Source: an uncultured Lautropia sp.
GTDB taxonomy: Bacteria; Pseudomonadota; Gammaproteobacteria; Burkholderiales; Burkholderiaceae_E
DNA: 40,861 bases
Assembly (NCBI GenBank): GCA_938046755.1
Contig: CALIXC010000217.1
Coordinates: 1-40,861 of the forward strand
Direction: 5' to 3'
Position 1 is the first letter of the stretch. Each line of letters starts with the position of its first letter. Shown here in pieces: positions 18,554-26,024 of the stretch. A program made the translations under genes and the position numbers. The notes under the pieces were generated by a model. That model worked only from the letters and a program-made list of their open reading frames with translations, had not been told where the DNA came from and searched no databases.

Positions 18554-19198
18554 ATGAAAGTACGCAGTGACTCCTTCGTGGCTGGCCAGCCGCTGCCCGA
18601 TGCGCTGGCTTTCGCTCGACCCGATCCCTCTTCGCGGGTAACTCTTTCCGACAATCGCAACCCACACCTGGCCTGGGAGGACGTGCCCGAGGGTACCCGT
18701 TCCTTTGCCGTGCTGTGCATCGATCATGACGCACCCTCGCGGCCCGATGACGTGAATCACCCGGACCGCGAGGTGCCAGCCGACCTGCCGCGCGTGGCGT
18801 TCATGCACTGGACGCTCATCGATCTGCCTCCCGAGCTCCGTTCGGTGGGCGAGGGTGTGTATTCCAGCGAGGTCTCACCGCGTGGCAAGCCGGGCCCGGA
18901 ACTGCCCGATGGCACCCGCCAGGGGGTGAACGACTACACGGCATGGTTTGCTGCCGACCACGACATGAATGGCGACTATTACGGCTACGATGGCCCGTGC
19001 CCGCCGTGGAACGATGCGCTGCCACACCGCTACGATTTCATCGTGCATGCGCTGGATGTGGAGCGCCTGCCCGTCGAAGGGCGCTTCGACGGCCGTCAGG
19101 CCATCGAGCTGATCAAAAGGCACAGCCTGGGATCGGCCAGCGTGGGGGGCACCTATACGCTGAATGCACGGCTGCGGGCCGCCCAGGCCAACGGCTGA
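18554..19198 (+). CDS. YbhB/YbcL family (PEBP-like) protein
   Basis: The 214-residue product belongs to the phosphatidylethanolamine-binding-protein superfamily of small ligand-binding proteins; the bacterial members have no settled function. Conserved elements include NPHLAWEDVPEGTRSFAVL, the anion-site Asp in CIDHDAP, FMHWTLIDLP, and YDGPCPPWNDALPHRYDF near the C-terminus. ATG 18554 follows TGGAGAAG by about 4 bases. An upstream in-frame ATG at 18497 is less likely because the added stretch is not family-like. It converges on lexA with only 19 bases between them. Confidence 0.88.
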   Translation: MKVRSDSFVAGQPLPDALAFARPDPSSRVTLSDNRNPHLAWEDVPEGTRSFAVLCIDHDAPSRPDDVNHPDREVPADLPRVAFMHWTLIDLPPELRSVGEGVYSSEVSPRGKPGPELPDGTRQGVNDYTAWFAADHDMNGDYYGYDGPCPPWNDALPHRYDFIVHALDVERLPVEGRFDGRQAIELIKRHSLGSASVGGTYTLNARLRAAQANG

Positions 19199-19213
19199 TT
19201 CCCTGGCGCTTTT

Positions 19214-19240
19214 TCCGTCAGCGCGGGGGGCGCTGACGGA
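19214..19240. terminator. Perfect 11-bp inverted repeat at the convergent end of the PEBP gene and lexA
   Basis: TCCGTCAGCGC (19214-19224) and GCGCTGACGGA (19230-19240) form a perfect stem with a five-G loop on the plus strand. The repeat overlaps the last codons and stop of lexA and lies 16 bases after the PEBP stop. T residues precede it on the plus strand and do not follow, so it is not a classical intrinsic terminator in either direction. It may protect mRNA ends or block antisense read-through. Confidence 0.5.
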
Positions 19241-20009
19241 TCAGCCCCACGCCGATGCCCTCGATATGGAAGTCTCGGGTGCCGACAGGCACGACGATGG
19301 GTTCATAGGCGGGATTCTCCGGCAGCAGTTCCACAGGGCCATTGAGCCCGTTTCGGTGCAGCCGTTTGACGGTGACTTCCTGTCCCAGGCGGGCCACGAC
19401 GATCTGGCCATTGTGTGCGTCGGTGGTGGCCTTGACCGCCAGCAGGTCGCCATCCAGCATGCCCGCATCGCGCATGCTGTCGCCCCGGATGCGCAGCAGA
19501 TAGTCGGGGTGGCGCTCGAAAAGGCTGGCATCGAGCGTGAAGCTGGCCTCGATGTGGCTTTCGGCCAGGATGGGGTGCCCGGCCGCCACGCGCCCCACCA
19601 GGGGTAGCGAGATGCTGGGGCCGCTGCCCAGCAGCCCGGCAGCCGCGGCGCGCTCCATGGCGCCTGCACCCAGCCCGCGCACCGTCACGCTGCGCCCGCC
19701 CTGGGTGAGCGTGGTGCCGCCAGCGCCCCTGGCCGGGGCATTGCCAACCGTGCCGGAAGCAGCAGGATGGATCGCGCCTTCCAGGGAACCTTCGGCCGCT
19801 GGCAGCAGGCGGATGCCGCGCGAGGTGCCGGCACAGAGTTCGATCATGCCCTTGCGGGCCAGCGCCTTCAGGTGATCTTCGGCGGCATTGACGGACCGAA
19901 AGCCCAGGGCACTGGCGATTTCCGCCCGGGTGGGGGGGAACCCGGTCTGGTCGAGATGCGCTTGGATCTGGGCAAGGACTTCCCGTTGCCGGGCGGTGAG
20001 GGGGCGCAT
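19218..20009 (-). CDS. lexA: LexA repressor with extended linker
   Basis: LexA represses the SOS regulon and cleaves itself when RecA filaments form. The winged-helix N-terminus is MRPLTARQREVLAQIQAHLD, with the recognition helix near RAEIASALGFRSVNAAEDHL. The C-terminal protease has the cleavage site Ala143-Gly144 (VGRVAAGHP), Ser178 (RGDSMRDAG) and Lys215 (EVTVKRL). Ser-to-cleavage and Ser-to-Lys spacings equal those of the E. coli protein. The total of 263 residues is about 60 longer than E. coli LexA, and all the excess lies in the Gly/Ala-rich linker between the DNA-binding domain and the cleavage site. A LexA box lies 40 bases upstream of the start. Confidence 0.95.
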   Translation of the reverse strand: MRPLTARQREVLAQIQAHLDQTGFPPTRAEIASALGFRSVNAAEDHLKALARKGMIELCAGTSRGIRLLPAAEGSLEGAIHPAASGTVGNAPARGAGGTTLTQGGRSVTVRGLGAGAMERAAAAGLLGSGPSISLPLVGRVAAGHPILAESHIEASFTLDASLFERHPDYLLRIRGDSMRDAGMLDGDLLAVKATTDAHNGQIVVARLGQEVTVKRLHRNGLNGPVELLPENPAYEPIVVPVGTRDFHIEGIGVGLIRQRPPR

Positions 20010-20048
20010 GGTGGCAGGCGAATCGAAGATGGAAGAAAGGCGATCAGC

Positions 20049-20064
20049 CTGTATTTTTGTCCAG
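20049..20064 (-). promoter_or_regulatory. SOS (LexA) box upstream of lexA
   Basis: The 16-base sequence CTGTATTTTTGTCCAG fits the CTG-N10-CAG LexA operator used in beta/gammaproteobacteria, with a T-rich core. It lies 40 bases before the lexA ATG, where autoregulation is expected. A GATACT reading on the minus strand overlaps its edge and could be the -10 element. Confidence 0.75.
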
Positions 20065-20239
20065 TATCATGCGAACCGCAAGTCATGGGGAGATTCGCGC
20101 TGCGGCTACCAAAAAAAGTTACACTCTCATATTGTGGCACTGCAACTCAGGATCCAAGCGCTTTCTGTCTCATATACACGCTGGATTCCGTCGTGACGAG
20201 TCAGGTTGTTTGACAGGTCTCCTCAATGCGTTGCCACCA

Positions 20240-20372
20240 TTCCGTTACTTACCGGGGCGTTTTTCTGCGGCTAGTCCGCAGGTACTTGTACTGGGGCTGT
20301 GCAGTCGCGTGCACTGCTGCCTGCCCCTTCCGGGCGGGCAGTCCCTTTCTCCGGGGCTGCCAGGTAACGGAA
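20240..20372 (+). ncRNA. Candidate structured RNA leader upstream of the RRM gene
   Basis: TTCCGTTAC (20240-20248) can pair perfectly with GTAACGGAA (20364-20372), closing a ~133-base domain. Inside are three local hairpins: CTGCGG (20265-20270) / CCGCAG (20276-20281) with a 5-base loop; GTGCA (20299-20303) / TGCAC (20310-20314); and CTGCCTGCCC (20317-20326) / GGGCGGGCAG (20332-20341), a 10-bp stem with one G-U pair followed by a pyrimidine run. It does not resemble 4.5S, 6S, tmRNA or RNase P RNA that I can recognise. It could be an autoregulatory or temperature-sensitive mRNA leader, or a separate small RNA. Function is inferred from structure only. Confidence 0.45.
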
Positions 20373-20608
20373 CGGTTCTCTCTTCCAGGGGTTGCCGCCC
20401 TGTTCAGGGGCTGGCGCTCTACCGTTCGTAAGCACGGACGGCTGTTCTCGCTCGTTTCTCGTCGATCCCTTGCATGGAGGGCCGCCCGATCGGTCCCGAT
20501 TCCTGCGCGGGGGCTGTGGCTGCATCACGCCGTCGGGCGATCGATCCCCTCGGTATCCAACAGCCGCATGCCGTGTTTCGTCCCTTTTCTGGAAGCCCGT
20601 TTCACTCA

Positions 20609-20908
20609 ATGTCCACTAAGATCTACGTCGGTAATTTGCCGTGGCGCACCACGGACGTGCAGCTGACCCAGCTGTTCGCCGCCCATGGTGATGTCCTCAG
20701 TGTCCGCATCATCTCCGACCGGGATACCGGTCGCTCAAGGGGGTTTGCCTTTGTCACCATGGCCAGCGCGTCGGCAGCCCAGGCGGCCATTGCCGCCCTG
20801 CACGGCTCGTTGCTGGAAGGGCGCACGCTGGTGGTCAACGAGGCCAACAACCAGGGCGGTCGCCCGTGGCCCCGCCCGACTGGACCGCGCACGCACGAAG
20901 ACGTCTGA
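20609..20908 (+). CDS. Small RRM-type RNA-binding protein
   Basis: The 99-residue product is one RNA-recognition motif plus a short basic, Gly/Pro-rich tail. RNP2 is KIYVGNLPW and RNP1 is RGFAFVTM, both with the aromatic residues that stack on RNA bases. The end of the fold is LLEGRTLVVNEANN. Such single-RRM proteins are common in cyanobacteria and many Proteobacteria, where some are cold-induced; the targets here are unknown. The ATG at 20609 starts the family N-terminus (STKIYVGN) exactly. The long structured leader upstream suggests post-transcriptional control. Confidence 0.9.
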   Translation: MSTKIYVGNLPWRTTDVQLTQLFAAHGDVLSVRIISDRDTGRSRGFAFVTMASASAAQAAIAALHGSLLEGRTLVVNEANNQGGRPWPRPTGPRTHEDV

Positions 20909-20949
20909 ACGCCGGGACTTGGGTGCTGCCGAGCCCCGGTGTCGTTTTT
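20909..20949 (+). terminator. Intrinsic terminator after the RRM gene
   Basis: ACGCCGGG (20909-20916) pairs with CCCGGTGT (20935-20942), with one G-U pair. An inner CTTGG/CCGAG helix is possible, and TTTTT follows at 20945-20949. The stem starts right after the stop codon. Confidence 0.65.
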
Positions 20950-21027
20950 CTTTGGATGCTCCGGCCGGGGGCCGACCTGCAGGGCCCCGTGGGAAAAGGC
21001 ACGCCCTGAAGGCCTGTGTCTCGGGGC

Positions 21028-22701
21028 TTACATGCTGCTGTAGCTGGGTCCGCCGCCACCTTCCGGTGTTGTCCAGACGATGTTCTGTGTCGGATCCTTG
21101 ATGTCACAGGTCTTGCAGTGCACGCAGTTCTGCGCGTTGATCTGCAGCTTCAGCCCGCTGCCATCCTCGTGCTCGACGAACTCGTAGACGCCAGCCGGAC
21201 AGTAGCGCGCCTCGGGCCCGGCGTAGCGGGCCAGGTTCACCGCCACCGGCACCTCGGGGTCCTTCAGGCGCAGGTGCGAGGGCTGATTCTCGGCGTGGTT
21301 GGCGTTGGAGATGAACACCGACGACATCCGGTCGAAGGTGATCTTGCCATCGGGTTTCGGGTACTCGATGGGCAGGCACTCGCTGGCTGGCTTCAGATAA
21401 CAGTGGTCGGGCTTCTTCACGTGCAGGGTGAACGGCAGTCTGCCCCGGAAAACCACCTGGTCCAACCCCACCAGCAGGCTGCCCAACATCAGACCCTTGC
21501 CCATGGCCGCCTTGAAGTTGCGCGTCTTCCAGAGTTCCTCGCGAAGCGACGACTGGCGGAAGGCCTCGGGGTAGCCCTGCAGCACGTCCTGGCTGCGACC
21601 CTCGGTCAGGGCCTGCGCGATGGCCTCGGCCGCTAGCATGCCGGTCTTGATGGCCGAGTGCACGCCCTTGATGCGAGCCGCGTTCAGGAAGCCCGCTTCG
21701 CAGCCCACCAGGCAGCCGCCCGGGAAGACCAGCTTCGGCAGGGCGTTGAGGCCGCCTGCGGTGATGGCGCGCGCGCCGTACTCCAGACGACGGCCGCCCT
21801 CGAAGGTGTCGCGCAGCGCCGGGTGCGTCTTCCAGCGCTGGAATTCCTCGAAGGGTGACAGGTAGGGGTTCAGGTAATTGAGGCCCACCACGTGGCCGGC
21901 CGCCACCAGGTTCTCGCCGAAGTGGTAAATGAAGCCGCCCCCGTAGGTGGCATTGTCCAGCGGCCAGCCAGCCGTGTGCACGACCAGTCCCGGGTGGAAC
22001 TTCTCGGGCGGCACCTCCCACAGCTCCTTGATGCCGATCGCGTAGCTCTGGGGGTCGGACTCGGCGTCCAGCTGGAATCGGGCCATCAGCTCGCGTCCCA
22101 GGTGCCCGCGGGAGCCTTCGGCGAACACCACGTATCGTCCCAGCAGTTCCATGCCTGGCTGGAAGGCATCGGTGGGCTTGTCGTCGCGGCCGACACCCAT
22201 GTCGCCCGTGATCACGCCACGCACCTGGCCCTCTTCGCCATACAGGATGCTGGCTGCTGGAAAGCCCGGGTAGACCTCTACGCCCAGCGCCTCGGCCTGC
22301 GCGCCCAGCCAGCGTACCAGCTGTGCCAGGCTGCCGATGTAGGCGCCGTGGTTCTTCATGCCGGGCGGGATGGCCCACTCCGGCGAGCGTAGGGTGCCTG
22401 TGGCCGTCAGGAACAGCACCTCGTCGTGCGTGACCTCGGTCTGAAGGGGGGCTCCGTCCTGCTTCCAGTCGGGCAGCAGCTCGGAGAGCGAGCTCGGGTC
22501 GATGACGGCGCCCGCCAGAATATGGGCGCCCACCTCGGCCCCCTTCTCGAGCACGCAGACGTTGATCTCCTGGTTCTGCTCGGCCGCCAGCTGCTTGAGT
22601 CGGATGGCGGTGGCCAGGCCGGCCGGTCCGGCGCCGACGATCACGACATCGAATTCCATCGAGTCGCGTTCGATCTCGACGACGGGTTCATCTGGCTCCA
22701 T
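21028..22701 (-). CDS. etfD: Electron transfer flavoprotein-ubiquinone oxidoreductase
   Basis: ETF-QO passes electrons from ETF, reduced by fatty acid and amino acid dehydrogenases, to ubiquinone at the inner membrane, using FAD and a 4Fe-4S cluster. The FAD-binding motif is VIVGAGPAGLATAIRL near the N-terminus, and PGGCLVGCEAGFLNAARIKG is a family signature. The C-terminal cluster ligands are Cys in RYCPAGVYEF and in NCVHCKTCDIKDP. ATG 22701 gives 557 residues, the usual size, with AGGAAG upstream on this strand. The frame continues to 22926, but those residues are not conserved. With the HIBCH-like gene nearby it fits branched-chain amino acid and fatty acid breakdown, though the two are not in one operon. 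Confidence 0.95.
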   Translation of the reverse strand: MEPDEPVVEIERDSMEFDVVIVGAGPAGLATAIRLKQLAAEQNQEINVCVLEKGAEVGAHILAGAVIDPSSLSELLPDWKQDGAPLQTEVTHDEVLFLTATGTLRSPEWAIPPGMKNHGAYIGSLAQLVRWLGAQAEALGVEVYPGFPAASILYGEEGQVRGVITGDMGVGRDDKPTDAFQPGMELLGRYVVFAEGSRGHLGRELMARFQLDAESDPQSYAIGIKELWEVPPEKFHPGLVVHTAGWPLDNATYGGGFIYHFGENLVAAGHVVGLNYLNPYLSPFEEFQRWKTHPALRDTFEGGRRLEYGARAITAGGLNALPKLVFPGGCLVGCEAGFLNAARIKGVHSAIKTGMLAAEAIAQALTEGRSQDVLQGYPEAFRQSSLREELWKTRNFKAAMGKGLMLGSLLVGLDQVVFRGRLPFTLHVKKPDHCYLKPASECLPIEYPKPDGKITFDRMSSVFISNANHAENQPSHLRLKDPEVPVAVNLARYAGPEARYCPAGVYEFVEHEDGSGLKLQINAQNCVHCKTCDIKDPTQNIVWTTPEGGGGPSYSSM

Positions 22702-23055
22702 GGAGGCTTCCTTTGAGGGACGGCCGGGTGTTGCCTGCACGATCCCTGGTTCGGTGTACGAGGGGTCCGGCCCGTGGCCTGCCGCGAGCCGCCGCATGTC
22801 TGCGGGCGGCATCGCCACCAGAGCCCGTCCGGGGGGCTTCACAATATCTCTGCTATTTTCGGTGAAGCCATGCTGCGGCGCAAACGGAGAAAGCCCCCAC
22901 TCGACAATTGCCCATTTTTGCGTCATGAGAACGCTGTCGTGTCGGCAGGTAGAGGCGTGCGCGGCAACGTGACCTTCCAGTTAACGCGAACGCCAGCGTC
23001 GCACTTTGGCCGGGGCCGGATCATTGCTACAATTTCCATTTCCGGAAGGGCATAC
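22702..23055. other. 354-base divergent gap between etfD and pyrG
   Basis: It holds the predicted pyrG promoter near its right end (23005-23033). The rest shows no convincing gene: the open frames on both strands are N-terminal extensions of etfD and pyrG without conserved sequence. I saw no clear hairpin or known riboswitch. Confidence 0.5.
23005..23033 (+). promoter_or_regulatory. Predicted sigma-70 promoter of pyrG
   Basis: TTTGGC (23005-23010) and TACAAT (23028-23033) are separated by 17 bases. Transcription would start about 15 bases before the pyrG ATG, giving a short leader containing GGAAGGG as ribosome site. Confidence 0.6.
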
Positions 23056-24765
23056 ATGACCAAATATGTATTTGTCACCGGCGGCGTGGTCTCGTCCCTG
23101 GGCAAGGGCATAGCCGCCGCCTCGATGGCCGCACTCCTGGAGTCGCGGGGGGTCAACGTCACGTTGATGAAGCTCGATCCCTACATCAACGTCGACCCGG
23201 GCACCATGAGCCCATTCCAGCACGGCGAGGTCTTCGTCACCGAGGATGGCGCCGAGACCGACCTGGACCTGGGCCACTACGAGCGCTTCGTCTCGGCGCG
23301 CATGCGCCGCTCCAACAACTTCACCACCGGCCAGATCTACGACTCGGTCATTCGCAAGGAGCGCCGGGGCGAATACCTGGGCCGCACGGTGCAGGTCATC
23401 CCGCACATCACCAACGAGATCCAGGCCTTCGTCGAGCGTGGCGCGGGCGTGGGCACCCCGGCCCAGGCCGAGGTCGCCATCGTCGAGATCGGTGGCACCG
23501 TGGGTGACATCGAATCCTTGCCGTTTCTCGAAGCCGCCCGGCAGATGAGCCTGAAGGTCGGACGTGGCAACGCCTGCTTCGTGCACCTCACGCTGGTGCC
23601 CTTCCTGGGCAAGGCTGGTGAGCTCAAGACCAAGCCCACCCAGCACTCGCTGCAGGAGCTGCGCAAGATCGGCATCCAGGCCGACATGGTCTTGTGTCGT
23701 GCCGACCGCGCTATCCCCGACGACGAGCGCGCCAAGATCTCGCTCTTTTCCAACATCCCGGTGGATTCGGTTATCTCCGTGCGCGATTCCGACTCCATCT
23801 ACAAGATCCCGCGCATGCTGCACGAGCAGAAGGTCGACGACATCCTCGTCGATCTGCTGAAGCTCGACCGCCCGCCGGCAGACCTGGGCGTCTGGGACAC
23901 CCTCATCCAGCGACTGGAGCATCCGCGCCACCACGTGCGCATCGCCATGGTCGGCAAGTACGTCGACCTCACCGAGTCCTACAAGTCGCTGACCGAGGCG
24001 CTGGTGCATGCCGGTATGCACACCTCCACCCGCATTGCCATCGACTACCTCGATTCCGAGCAGATCGAGCGTGAAGGCACCGCCATGCTGGCCAACTACG
24101 ACGCCATCCTGGTGCCGGGCGGCTTCGGCAAGCGCGGCGTCGAGGGCAAGATCCGGGCCATCCAATTCGCCCGCGAGCACAAGGTGCCCTTCCTGGGCAT
24201 CTGCCTGGGCATGCAGCTGGCTGTGGTCGAATACGCTCGCCATGTGGCGGGCCTGACAGACGCCAACAGCACCGAGTTCGCCCTCGACACCCCGCATCCG
24301 GTCATTGCCCTTATCACCGAATGGACCGATCGCAGTGGCAACGTCGAGAAGCGCGACCAGAGCTCCGGCCTGGGTGGCACCATGCGGCTGGGCGCACAGC
24401 GCTGCCCGGTGCGCTCCGGCACGTTGCTGGCCAGCATCTACGGCGACTCGGTCTACGAGCGTCACCGTCACCGCTTCGAGGTCAACAACGACTACGTCGA
24501 TCGCCTGCAGGCGGCAGGGCTCACCATCGCGGCCCGCACCCCAGTCGAGGGCCTGACCGAGACGGTCGAGCTGCCCACCGTCGGTGAGCACGCGCATCCG
24601 TGGTTCCTGGGCGTGCAGTTCCACCCCGAGTTCACGTCCAACCCGCGTCACGGGCATCCGCTCTTCATCGCCTACATCAAGGCGGCGCTGGCCCATGCCG
24701 GCGGGCAGCGTACCCAGCAGTCGGCCGGTGGCGATAGCGAGGCCTTGCAGGAGAAGCATTCATGA
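23056..24765 (+). CDS. pyrG: CTP synthase
   Basis: PyrG aminates UTP to CTP using glutamine and ATP. The synthase half begins MTKYVFVTGGVVSSLGKGI (P-loop region), followed by DPYINVDPGTMSPFQHGEVF. The class I glutaminase half has the nucleophile Cys383 in LGICLGMQLAVVEYAR and the His/Glu pair in VQFHPEFTSNP. The length of 569 residues is slightly above the usual ~545-550 because of the Gln/Ser/Ala-rich tail. GGAAGGG lies about 6 bases before the ATG. The last four bases (ATGA) overlap the kdsA start, so the two genes are translationally coupled. Confidence 0.97.
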   Translation: MTKYVFVTGGVVSSLGKGIAAASMAALLESRGVNVTLMKLDPYINVDPGTMSPFQHGEVFVTEDGAETDLDLGHYERFVSARMRRSNNFTTGQIYDSVIRKERRGEYLGRTVQVIPHITNEIQAFVERGAGVGTPAQAEVAIVEIGGTVGDIESLPFLEAARQMSLKVGRGNACFVHLTLVPFLGKAGELKTKPTQHSLQELRKIGIQADMVLCRADRAIPDDERAKISLFSNIPVDSVISVRDSDSIYKIPRMLHEQKVDDILVDLLKLDRPPADLGVWDTLIQRLEHPRHHVRIAMVGKYVDLTESYKSLTEALVHAGMHTSTRIAIDYLDSEQIEREGTAMLANYDAILVPGGFGKRGVEGKIRAIQFAREHKVPFLGICLGMQLAVVEYARHVAGLTDANSTEFALDTPHPVIALITEWTDRSGNVEKRDQSSGLGGTMRLGAQRCPVRSGTLLASIYGDSVYERHRHRFEVNNDYVDRLQAAGLTIAARTPVEGLTETVELPTVGEHAHPWFLGVQFHPEFTSNPRHGHPLFIAYIKAALAHAGGQRTQQSAGGDSEALQEKHS

Positions 24766-25619
24766 AGATCGCCGGACGCCCCGCAGGGCTTGACCAGCCC
24801 TTCTTCCTGTTGGCCGGGCCGTGCGCCATCGAGTCCCAGCAGCTGGCGCTCGACACCGCCGGCCAGCTCAAGGAAATCTGCGCCGAGCTGGACATCCCCT
24901 TCGTCTACAAGTCGTCGTTCGACAAGGCCAACCGCAGCTCCGGCAAGTCCTTCCGGGGGCCGGGGCTTGAGGGCGGGCTGAAGGTGCTGGCCGAGGTCAG
25001 GCGCCAGATCGGCGTGCCGGTCGTCACCGATGTCCACGAGATCGACCAGATCAAGGCCGTGGCGGAGGTGGTGGACGTGCTGCAGACGCCGGCCTTCCTG
25101 TGCCGCCAGACCGATTTCATCAACGCTGTGGCCGCCAGCGGCCGGCCCGTCAACATCAAGAAGGGTCAGTTCCTGGCGCCTCACGACATGATGCAGGTGG
25201 TGGCCAAGGCGCGTGCCGCCGCCCGTGCCGCCGGCGTTGACGAGGACTGCGTGATGGTCTGCGAGCGTGGCGCCAGCTTCGGCTACAACAACCTGGTCTC
25301 CGACATGCGGTCGCTGGCCATCATGCGCGAGACCGGCTGCCCGGTGGTCTTTGATGCCACCCACTCGGTGCAGCTGCCGGGCGGGCAGGGCGATCGCTCC
25401 GGCGGTCAGCGCGAGTTCATCCCGGTGCTGGCCCGTGCGGCCGTCGCCAGCGGGGTGGCGGGTCTCTTCATGGAAACCCACCCTGACCCGGCGCATGCGC
25501 TTTCCGACGGCCCCAATGCCTGGCCGCTGGGGCGGATGCGCGACCTGCTGGCCACGCTGAAGGCGCTGGATGCCGTGGTCAAGCAGCGGGGCTTTCCGGA
25601 GATGGACATCACTGCCTGA
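24762..25619 (+). CDS. kdsA: 3-deoxy-8-phosphooctulonate synthase
   Basis: KdsA condenses PEP with arabinose 5-phosphate to KDO-8-phosphate for lipopolysaccharide. The TIM-barrel enzyme shows FFLLAGPCAIESQQLALDTA, YKSSFDKANRSSGKSFRGPG (substrate loop), NIKKGQFLAPHDM and VFDATHSVQLPGGQGDRSGG. The length of 285 residues is standard. It overlaps pyrG by 4 bases. The pairing with pyrG and, downstream, eno is a conserved Proteobacterial arrangement; enolase makes the PEP that KdsA uses. Confidence 0.97.
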   Translation: MKIAGRPAGLDQPFFLLAGPCAIESQQLALDTAGQLKEICAELDIPFVYKSSFDKANRSSGKSFRGPGLEGGLKVLAEVRRQIGVPVVTDVHEIDQIKAVAEVVDVLQTPAFLCRQTDFINAVAASGRPVNIKKGQFLAPHDMMQVVAKARAAARAAGVDEDCVMVCERGASFGYNNLVSDMRSLAIMRETGCPVVFDATHSVQLPGGQGDRSGGQREFIPVLARAAVASGVAGLFMETHPDPAHALSDGPNAWPLGRMRDLLATLKALDAVVKQRGFPEMDITA

Positions 25620-25709
25620 AGCTCGAACTTTCGCCGGGGCGGCGTGCCGTGACGGGCCGGCTGCCCGGCAAGACGATATCGTCAAACCAGCCAGCATGGA
25701 GGAAACCGA

Positions 25710-26024
25710 ATGACAGCCTATGTGATTGCCGAAGTGGGTGGTGTCAAGGACGCCGAACGCATCGCAGCCTACCGCGAGATCTCCACCCGTGCCGCCGCGG
25801 CGGGCGGGGGAACCTTCATCGCGCGCGGGGGCCGTACCACGGTTCTGGAAGGCGACTGGAAGCCGGAACGCATCGTCATCATCAGGTTTGATGATATGGA
25901 AACGGCTCGCAAGTACTATGATTCGGAGTTGTACCGTCAGGCCCGCGAAGTTCGTGCGGGCGCAACCGCCAAGTTCAACATGATCTGTGTTGAAGGCTTA
26001 GCCGATGAGGAGAAAGGCCAATGA
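25710..26024 (+). CDS. DUF1330 family protein
   Basis: The 104-residue protein belongs to the DUF1330 ferredoxin-like dimeric alpha-beta-barrel family: AYVIAEVGGVKDAERIAAYR at the start, a central FIARGGRTTVLEG, and RIVIIRFDDMETARKYYDSELY. The function of the family is not established. A strong ribosome site, GGAGGAAA, lies about 5 bases before the ATG. Its stop overlaps the eno start by 4 bases (ATGA), so it is translated together with enolase. The same gene sits at this place in other Burkholderiales as far as I recall. Confidence 0.88.
   Translation: MTAYVIAEVGGVKDAERIAAYREISTRAAAAGGGTFIARGGRTTVLEGDWKPERIVIIRFDDMETARKYYDSELYRQAREVRAGATAKFNMICVEGLADEEKGQ

Larger units (their letters stand above)
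20010..20608. other. 599-base divergent gap between lexA and the RRM gene
   Basis: The left end holds the lexA operator (20049-20064). The middle (20110-20220) is AT-richer and is where the promoters should lie, but I cannot name a convincing -35/-10 pair for the RRM gene. The right part (20240-20608) is GC-rich, has no convincing reading frame, and contains several strong hairpins described separately. It looks like a long untranslated leader for the RRM gene. Confidence 0.6.

Noticed and set aside
22981..24759. 592-residue minus-strand frame opposite pyrG
   Set aside because: pyrG is certain on the plus strand; the opposite frame is a high-GC shadow rich in His/Asp/Val without motifs.
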